A stretch of 10,856 nucleotides of DNA. Origin: Baffinella frigidus (Eukaryota; Cryptophyceae; Cryptomonadales; Baffinellaceae). The position numbers and the translations under genes are program-made. Under the pieces are notes generated by a model that was given only the letters and a program-made list of their open reading frames with translations, did not search any database and was not told where the DNA came from. The stretch spans positions 484,808 through 495,663 of the forward strand of contig MU646536.1 in the NCBI GenBank assembly GCA_026770585.1. Reading direction: 5' to 3'. Shown here one piece after another: positions 6,195-10,856 of this stretch (positions are counted from its first letter, which is position 1; each line of letters opens with the position of its first letter).

Positions 6195-6300
6195 CACCCT
6201 TCTTTCTTTCATTTTATTTCGTTTTATTTTATTTTATTTATTTATTTTCCTTTGAGTTCCGTTCCTTTCCTTTGAGTTCAGTTCCTTTCAGTTCATTTCA
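6035..6300. repeat. T-rich low-complexity DNA
   Basis: Repeats of TTTCACTTAATTTCA, TTTTATTT and TTCCTTTGAGTTC fill 6035-6150 and 6200-6300, interrupted by the block at 6155. The frames through it (poly Phe/Leu/Ser) are not credible proteins. A matching run of AAATCAAATCAAATGAAACG lies near 6412-6434 on the same strand, so the two could pair. Confidence 0.75.
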
Positions 6301-6507
6301 TGTGATCGATTTGATTAGAGAACCCTAGCCCCAAGCCCTGGACGTATGGCGAGACTCCACCCGGGTTCTGAAACCACGTAGGTCAGGGTTCTGGAAACGA
6401 AAACAACCAAACCAAATCAAATCAAATGAAACGAAAGCCTGTACGTATGGCGGGGCCCCAGGTACCGCGCCTCCGTTCAAGAACCCCAACCCTATCCCCT
6501 CAACCAG

Positions 6508-6627
6508 GTGCTGCGGCTGTGCCGGCTGAAGTGGGGCGGGGAGGCAATGCGCATGGCGGTCGACTGGGGGGAAGGCGAGGGCGAGACTGTCATCTCGATG
6601 GCGAGCAAGGACACCTTCGACCAGCCG
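6508..6627 (+). CDS. Exon of unknown gene, 40 codons
   Basis: Preceded by CCTATCCCCTCAACCAG (pyrimidine tract and acceptor), followed by CCG|GTGTGT (donor). Phase 0 at both ends. It reads VLRLCRLKWGGEAMRMAVDW, then GEGEGETVISMASKDTFDQP. High GC in wobble positions and mixed amino-acid content suggest real coding. The family is not recognised. Two decayed copies of its 3' part follow at 6756 and 7049. CCCGAAA-type telomere-like repeats begin about 20 bases past the donor. Confidence 0.5.
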
Positions 6628-6648
6628 GTGTGTGCTTGCGCCCCACTT

Positions 6649-6752
6649 TAAACCCGAAACCCGAAACCCAAAACCCGAAACCCGAAATACGCAACTCTAA
6701 ATCCTGAACCCTATACCATCAACCCTAAAACCCTGAACCATAAACCCGAAAT
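6649..6752 (-). repeat. Telomere-like tract (CCCGAAA / CCCTGAA variants)
   Basis: AAACCCGAAACCCGAAACCC, then CAAAACCC and CCCTAAAACCCTGAACC. Here CCCGAAA dominates, unlike other tracts. It directly follows the exon at 6508. Confidence 0.8.
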
Positions 6753-6755
6753 CTG

Positions 6756-6985
6756 AAGTGACTGTCATCTTTATCTAGCTCTGTTTCACTCGGGTTGACT
6801 AAATCGATTGTGTCCTTTTATTCGACCCAAATCGTCAAAAGTCTACCTTTTCAAGGGAATTTATCAACTTTTGGCGAACCGTTGCGATTTGGGCTCGCCA
6901 TTTTGGCGAGCCCGATTCAAGTGGAGCAGAGCTAGTCTATGACGAGCGAGGATACTTTCACCAACCGGTATCCTTGGCCCGGCCC
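6756..6985 (+). pseudogene. Decayed copy of the 6508 exon split by a TIR element
   Basis: AAGTGACTGTCATCT (6756-6770) matches the exon around 6583-6595. After the element at 6775-6935 the match resumes as ATGACGAGCGAGGATAC and TTTCACCAACCGG, matching ATGGCGAGCAAGGACAC and so on. Removing the element restores collinearity, so the element inserted into an already duplicated exon. It ends in a telomere-like tract as does the parent exon. Confidence 0.65.
6775..6935. mobile_element. CTAG-ended TIR element inside an exon copy (161 bp)
   Basis: Left end CTAGCTCTGTTTCACTCGGG, right end (minus strand) CTAGCTCTGCTCCACTTG. Near the right end is a perfect hairpin GGGCTCGCC-ATTTT-GGCGAGCCC (6891-6913). 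TA at both edges fits a TA target duplication. Flanking DNA matches the continuous exon at 6508-6627, giving an internal reference for the empty site. Confidence 0.8.
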
Positions 6986-7048
6986 TAAACCCTCAACCCT
7001 AAACTCTAAACCCTGAACCCTCAACCCTGAACCATGAACCCTAAATCC
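6983..7048 (-). repeat. Telomere-like tract between exon copies
   Basis: CCCTAAACCCTCAACCCTAA and CCCTGAACCCTCAACCCTGA units, mixed CCCTAAA, CCCTGAA and CCCTCAA. Confidence 0.8.
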
Positions 7049-7108
7049 GAAGTGGCTGTCATTAAGGATACCTTCGACCAGCTGATGTGTGCGTGCGCCA
7101 GACGTTGA
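7049..7108 (+). pseudogene. Third, truncated copy of the 6508 exon 3' part
   Basis: GAAGTGGCTGTCATTAAGG, then ATACCTTCGACCAGC and TGTGTGCGTGCGCC match 6584-6642, with an internal deletion around the ISMAS codons. It again runs into CCCGAAA repeats (7108 on). The three copies therefore duplicated together with their telomere-like tail. Confidence 0.65.
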
Positions 7109-7348
7109 ACCCGAAACCCGAAATCCGACACTCTAAATCCTAGAAACCCGAAACCTGAAACCCGAAACACGAAACCCTAAACCCTCAAACCTACACCCTA
7201 AACCCTAAACCCTAAACCCTAAACCCTAAACCCTAAACCCTGAACCATAAACCTTAAACCATAAACCATAAACCATAAGTTCTAAACCCTCATCCTGATG
7301 AGAATGGGGGACTAACCCTGAACCCTGAACCCTGAACCCTAAACCCTC
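7109..7348 (-). repeat. Telomere-like tract with six perfect CCCTAAA units
   Basis: Starts with CCCGAAA variants, reaches six perfect CCCTAAA copies in a row at 7196-7237, then drifts to ACCATAA and CCCTGAA variants. The perfect run identifies the telomere type as TTTAGGG. That type is known from plants, many algae, chromerids and others; it does not fix the taxon. Confidence 0.88.
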
Positions 7349-7391
7349 GCGGGGGAGCAGGGGTTCAGGGTTTATGGATGAGGGTTTAGAA
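7280..7391. repeat. Inverted pair within telomere-like DNA
   Basis: TTCTAAACCCTCATCC (7280-7295) pairs exactly with GGATGAGGGTTTAGAA (7376-7391). Inside, CCCTGAA units (7313-7348) face GGTTCAGGGTTTAT (7362-7375), so C-rich DNA is followed by G-rich DNA. This is a potential cruciform. The order is opposite to a head-to-head telomere fusion, which would read G-rich then C-rich. Confidence 0.7.
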
Positions 7392-7438
7392 TTCAGGGTG
7401 GAACCCAACGGCGTTGCCCTGATGTTTTCCCAGGGCCG

Positions 7439-7542
7439 TATCCCTTAAGTGGCGAGTAGGCTCATACGCCCTACGGTAGGGCCCTAGGACCTGCCTAGGG
7501 CGAGTTAGGGCGAATATTCGCCCGTCCGCCACTTAAGGGATA
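7439..7542. mobile_element. 104-bp TIR element, copy A
   Basis: Begins TATCCCTTAAGTGGCG and ends CGCCACTTAAGGGATA (perfect 16-bp inverted ends). Contains CCTACGGTAGGGCCCTAGG. Copy B at 9593-9696 has the same length in reverse orientation and shares roughly its first 55 bases. TA at both edges is consistent with a TA target duplication. No ORF. Confidence 0.82.
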
Positions 7543-7835
7543 TGCAAGACGCGTGAGGATGGGAGACCTGATCAGACACCCCCCACACACAGCGGACTTC
7601 CAAGGGATTTTGAATAGCCCCCAAGCGATAAGCCCCAGGACGCTACGGTGGGGAAACCGTAGGGGCATAGGGGGGTTCCTGCGGATATGGTAACGGAAAC
7701 TCGGGTATTTGCTGCCCGAACATCGCTTTGTAGCCCGCTGTGTTGGTACGGCTGGTGCCTGGACCAAGGAGGTTCCCGGGTTCGCAGGATCTGGGGATAT
7801 TACCCCACGCAGAGATAGCCGCGGCGACTTTACAC
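7543..7835. other. No gene assigned
   Basis: Frames on the minus strand here (ending at 7495 and 7643) have no recognisable motif. The segment 7803-7836 (CACGCAGAGATAGCC, GCGGCGACTTTACA) weakly resembles the 3' part of the exon at 10584 (GAGAGCAGTCACGGCGAC, GACTTTACAAAG), so a decayed copy of that exon is possible. Confidence 0.4.
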
Positions 7836-8492
7836 AAGTTCATAGGCTAACGTCCTGAAAATGGGGTAGTTAGGCCTACGGCATTGCCTAGGACCTCCTA
7901 CCGTAGGCCGAGGGATCCTAGGACCAAAACGTCTCGGCCTACGGTAGGAGGTCCTAGGCAATGCCGTAGGCGTAAATACCCCATTTTCAGGCCGTTACCC
8001 CATTAAAGTCAAGTCCACGTTAGACCAAGTGTCCGGCCATCTCCACGTGGGGAATCATCCCCAGACAGAAGTGTGGAGTGCGCTCCAAAATTGCGGCCTC
8101 GACATCCAGTTAGGGCTGAGGGTTGGGGTTCTGGAAATAAAATCAACCATCGTTAATCCAATGTCGACCTGGCAGGTCGAAGCCAAGTCCTGGATCCTCA
8201 AATTCCACGAAAACAGCACCACCGCCGGTGATAGCCTGTCCCACACTCGTCTATCGTGTATGTTTTTGCACAGAGTCTGGCACGACTGAACGTTTCGACT
8301 TCGTGCTACGTTTGCTCGACTTTAATGGGGTAACTGCCTGAAAATGGGGTAGTTACGCCTACGGCATTGCCTAGGACCTCCTACCGTAGGCCGAGACTTT
8401 TTGGTCCTAGGATCCCTCGGCCTACGGTAGGAGGTCCTAGGCAATGCCGTAGGCCTAACTACCCCATTTTCAGGCCGTTAGCCTATGAACTT
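7836..8492. mobile_element. 657-bp foldback element with hairpin arms
   Basis: The outer ends AAGTTCATAGGCTAACG (7836-7852) and its exact complement (8476-8492) enclose two 150-bp arms (7848-7997 and 8331-8480) that are inverted copies of each other. Each arm is itself a hairpin: CCTGAAAATGGGGTAGTTA and its complement, with CTACGGCATTGCCTAGGACC inside and a 20-base loop. The loops are reverse complements (GGATCCTAGGACC). Inner flanks TACCCCATTAAAGTC and GACTTTAATGGGGTA also pair, so the symmetric arms reach about 170 bases each. The 320-bp middle holds an 86-codon frame (plus, 8029-8289) with no recognised motif. Foldback transposons have such long internally repeated ends. Confidence 0.78.
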
Positions 8493-8595
8493 CAAACGAA
8501 CGAACAACACCACTGCCGGTCTGCAATAATAATCCAGCCAGGGGCTGTTCCCAGTTTCGGGTGATGAACTGTCATGAATTTGCTATCTCACTCAG

Positions 8596-9094
8596 CCCTA
8601 GGCCCTCAACCCTGAAACATAGACCATAATCCCTGACCCTGGCCTAGGGGCGACCGCGGAGAAGGGGGGTCAGTGGAGTTTGTAACGCATCACTTAGCTC
8701 TAAACCCTAGACCCGAAACCCTAGACCCGAATCCCTAATCCATCATCCCTGATCCAGGGGCACAATCGGAGAAGGAGGATGAATGGAGTTTATTTTGAGG
8801 GCCGCCACCGAACCCTACTCCCTGAACCCTAATCCCTGAACCCTGATCCATAATCCTTGAAGCAGGGGCACCATCGGAGAAGGGGGTCAATGGAGTTCTT
8901 TTTGCTAACTCCATCAGCCCAAAAACCTAAGCCCCGGAACACAGACCCTAATCCCTAATCCCTAATCCCTAATCCCTAATTCCTAATCCATAATCCCTGA
9001 AGCAGGGGCACCATCGGAGAAGGGGGATCAGTGGAGTTCTCTTTGCTAACTCCATCTGCCCTAAACTCTAACCCCTAAACCCTAATCCCTGAAC

Positions 9095-9132
<38 letters not shown>

Positions 9133-9510
9133 GAACTAGGGGCACCATCGGAGAAGGGGGGTCCGTGGATTTTTTTTAGAGTCGCCACCGAACCCTAACC
9201 CCTGAACCCCAATCCCTGATCCCTAATCCCTAATCCATAATCCCTGAACTAGGGGCACCATCGCAGAAGGGGGATCCGTGGAGTTTGTTTTTTCGAGAGT
9301 CGCCACCGAACCCTAACCCCTGAACCCTAATCCCTAATCCCTAAATCCTAATCCATTATCCCCGAACCAGGGGCACCATCGCATAAGGGGGATCAGTGGG
9401 GTTTGTTTTTAGGGTCGTCCCTGCTAATCCCTGAACCCTAATCCCTGAACCCTAATCCCTAATCCCGAAATCAGGGGCACCATCGCAAAAGGGGGATCAG
9501 TGGAGTTCGT
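8596..9510. repeat. Eight-unit satellite built on telomere-like repeats
   Basis: A core AGGGGCACCATCGGAGAAGG followed by GGATCAGTGGAGTT recurs at 8646, 8756, 8864, 9004, 9138, 9251, 9369 and 9473 (spacings 110, 108, 140, 134, 113, 118, 104). Between cores lie CCCTAATCCCTGAACCCTAA-type tracts. Two spacer types occur: GCTAACTCCATC (8904 and 9045) and GTCGCCACCGAACCC (8802, 9181 and 9299). Later units share TCGCA where earlier ones have TCGGA. No coding potential. Confidence 0.9.
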
Positions 9511-9760
9511 TTGGTGGATCGGGCACTGCGAGCATCCCCTCCGGGGTCAGTCTAATGCGGAACCACATTCCATTTTAAACCCCCTTTTTTGCTATCCCTT
9601 AAGTGACCAGGCCTCCAAATTTGGGGGCCTGAGGTCCTATGCTGGTCCTAGGGCCCTACGGTAGGGCGTATGAGCCTACTGGCCACTTAAGGGATATAAG
9701 GGTAGAATTTGCTGTCTTAGATTCGATATAGCTTTACCAAAGCACACGAGCTACCGCGGG
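9503..9760. repeat. Segmental duplication, copy 1 (carries an element)
   Basis: 9503-9592 and 9697-9760 align with 9998-10157. Shared blocks are TCGGGCAC, CTAATGCGG, TTTTAAAC, TTTTTTGCTAT, then AAGG, GAATTT, CTTAG and TAGCTTT. The two parts are split by the 104-bp element at 9593. Confidence 0.75.
9593..9696. mobile_element. 104-bp TIR element, copy B
   Basis: TATCCCTTAAGTGACC at the left and GGCCACTTAAGGGATA at the right. Its reverse complement matches copy A (7439-7542) for about 55 bases, including AGTAGGCTCATACGCCCTAC, then diverges. Same length as copy A. It sits inside one copy of a duplicated segment whose other copy lacks it. Confidence 0.84.
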
Positions 9761-9782
9761 GTGAGTCATCTACTGCAGACCA

Positions 9783-9812
9783 GGGTTTAGGGAGCAGGGT
9801 GTAGGGGGTTGG
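9783..9812 (+). repeat. Short G-rich telomere-like tract
   Basis: GGGTTTAGGGAGCAGGGTGT then AGGGGGTTGGGG, the reverse orientation to the long tract that starts at 9845. Confidence 0.65.
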
Positions 9813-9844
9813 GGTACGGACATCGGGCTCCCCAGATTTCGGGG

Positions 9845-9990
9845 AACCCTAAACCCTGCACCCTGAACCCTGCGCCCTGCGCCCTGCACCCTGCACCCTG
9901 CACCCTGCACCCTGCGCCCTTCACCCTGCACCCTGCACCCTGCGCCTTGCACCCTGCACCCTGCACCCTGCACCCTGCAACCTAAACCCT
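9845..9990 (-). repeat. (CCCTGCA)n / (CCCTGCG)n tandem array
   Basis: Starts CCCTAAACCCTGCACCCTGA and continues as about 20 seven-base units, mostly CCCTGCA with CCCTGCG variants, ending AACCTAAACCCTGCA. It keeps the 7-base telomere period but has TGCAGGG rather than TTTAGGG, so it appears to have spread as its own variant array. Confidence 0.88.
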
Positions 9991-9997
9991 GCACCGG

Positions 9998-10157
9998 GAG
10001 TTGGTTTGGAGGGTCGGGCACCGCGAGTGTCCCTGCTAGGGTGAGGCTAATGCGGGAGCAGATTCAATTTTAAACTCCGTTTTTTTGCTATCTTAAGGAT
10101 GGAATTTTCTCTCTTAGCCTCGATGTAGCTTTCCTACGGCACATAACCCACCGCCAA
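9998..10157. repeat. Segmental duplication, copy 2 (without the full element)
   Basis: Collinear with 9503-9592 plus 9697-9760. At the matching site it reads GCTATCTTAAGGATGGAATT where copy 1 has the 104-bp element. Both copies follow telomere-like DNA. Confidence 0.75.
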
Positions 10158-10269
10158 GAAAAACAAAACTGCAAACCTGGAGTGGACTTCTCGAATTTTT
10201 GGACAAGGCGGAAGTTGGAGCCAATTGCGCGACACGACAGTGCCGCTTACCAGCGCCCGAGTTCTATCT

Positions 10270-10381
10270 TCCCCGGATTTCCGGGGATCATTTCACGCCC
10301 CTTACCCCGAAATGAATTGCAATTTGTACCAGAATCGTTTACATGGACACATCATCCAAGGCTCCGATGTCTGCTAAGTGG
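10270..10381. repeat. Dispersed repeat with hairpin, copy 2
   Basis: TCCCCGG (10270-10276) pairs with CCGGGGA (10281-10287) across ATTT, the same loop as the copy at 5357. The 65-bp block 10317-10381 matches 5405-5469. In the stem, one G-C pair of copy 1 is a C-G pair here, a compensatory change. The rest of 10158-10580 shows no convincing gene. Confidence 0.6.
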
Positions 10382-10427
10382 TCGTGCAGTTATTGAGATA
10401 TTCACTAGCATTTTGCAGTAGCTTGTA

Positions 10428-10529
10428 TGCCCCGGGGAGGACTTGTGGCGGCCCTGCTTCTCGGAGCCGAGGGTCAAAAGATGGAACCCTGGTTGAGGAA
10501 TCAGGGCTTAGGGCTTAGGATCCAGTGTT
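10428..10529 (+). CDS. Small ORF, 33 codons, doubtful
   Basis: ATG CCC CGG GGA reads MPRGGLVAALLLGAEGQKME, then runs into a telomere-like stretch (GGGCTTAGGGCTTAGG) and stops at TAA. The start region is hydrophobic and Gly/Leu-rich. An upstream TTTTGCAG could be an acceptor. No family is recognised; chance is likely. Confidence 0.15.
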
Positions 10530-10583
10530 AATTCAATGCTGGTCTGTTTCAATTTATTTCAATTTATTTCCGCATGAGATCAG

Positions 10584-10661
10584 GTGCTAGAGGGGGAGAA
10601 CTGGGAGGAAGGCGTGCTGCGGATCGAGAGCAGTCACGGCGACATCTACGACTTTACAAAG
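10584..10661 (+). CDS. Exon of unknown gene, 26 codons
   Basis: Preceded by a T-rich stretch and GAGATCAG (acceptor), followed by AAG|GTTACC (donor). Phase 0 at both ends. It reads VLEGENWEEGVLRIESSHGD then IYDFTK, with mixed, non-repetitive composition typical of real protein. The opposite strand has a shorter frame of less plausible composition. The family is not recognised. A telomere-like tract begins within about 10 bases of the donor. Confidence 0.48.
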
Positions 10662-10671
10662 GTTACCGCCC

Positions 10672-10856
10672 TGAAACCGAACCCCCAAACCCGATACCCG
10701 ATACCTGGAACCAAAAAAAACGAAAAACGAAACCCGAAACCTGAAACCCGAACCCCAAACCCAAACCTCCAAACCTCACACCCCAAACCCCAAACCCCAA
10801 ACCCCAAACCCCAAACCCCAAACCCCAAACCCCAAACCCCAAACCCCAAACCACGA
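10672..10856 (-). repeat. Telomere-like tract ending in (CCCCAAA)n
   Basis: It begins with ACCGAACCCCCAAACCCG variants, includes CCCGATA and CCCGAAA units, then becomes about ten perfect CCCCAAA units from 10781 to the window end. The regular array suggests recent expansion of one variant. The frames on the minus strand (GFGVWGL repeats) come from the 7-base period and are not proteins. Confidence 0.9.

Noticed and set aside
7280-7391. Telomere fusion scar
   Set aside because: A fusion should read TTTAGGG then CCCTAAA on one strand. Here the order is C-rich then G-rich, so it is an inverted repeat of internal tracts.
7755-7805. tRNA-like box (GGGTTCGCAGGATCT)
   Set aside because: Resembles a B box, but no A box or cloverleaf could be built upstream.
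8596-9510. CRISPR-like array
   Set aside because: Units are contiguous with degenerate telomere-like spacers of variable length, in a eukaryotic context, and repeats are not identical.
9770-10021. Minus-strand frame with GCRVQGA repeats, and similar frames at 10646-10854 and 7226-7408
   Set aside because: Direct translation of 7-base telomere-like repeats; the 7-base period gives the same peptide in every frame.

Overview
This window looks like nuclear DNA from a eukaryote, probably a protist or alga with a TTTAGGG-type telomere. There are no bacterial operons or ribosome binding sites. Instead there are short exons with GT...AG borders and pyrimidine tracts, small terminal-inverted-repeat (TIR) elements, and many tracts of perfect or degenerate CCCTAAA repeat. 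The base composition changes sharply along the window. The species cannot be named from the sequence.

Left part (1-2400): the best-supported gene is on the minus strand. Three short exons (1491-1565, 1251-1385 and 234-352) join in phase 0 into the N-terminal part of a peptidase S51 (dipeptidase E / cyanophycinase-like) protein. The catalytic part would lie beyond the left edge. Its second intron holds a frameshifted extra copy of exon 3, two TIR elements and two telomere-like tracts of opposite orientation. A GC-rich region (about 1440-2240) separates it from a weaker plus-strand gene candidate with a Glu-rich first exon, which suggests a head-to-head arrangement.

Middle part (3000-7400): short exon-like blocks on the plus strand, mostly phase 0. 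Most occur in two or three copies, and usually only one copy is open. The groups are 3071/3365/3811, 4501/4634/4669, 5951/6155 and 6508/6756/7049. They are separated by TIR elements of a CTAG-ended family, a 200-bp element with 25-bp perfect TIRs, a roughly 75-bp minisatellite, T-rich low-complexity DNA and telomere-like tracts. I do not recognise these proteins.

Right part (7400-10856): mainly repeats. There are two copies of a 104-bp TIR element, a 657-bp foldback structure whose arms are themselves hairpins, an eight-unit satellite built around telomere-like repeats, a segmental duplication that has the 104-bp element in only one copy, a (CCCTGCA)n tract and a terminal (CCCCAAA)n tract. 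One exon-like block (10584-10661) lies near the end.

Overall the window is gene-poor and repeat-rich. Exons are duplicated and decaying, and TIR elements and telomere-like repeats fill the introns. The most notable pattern is that CTAG-family elements sit within a few bases of predicted splice donors, which raises the possibility that they help form introns.
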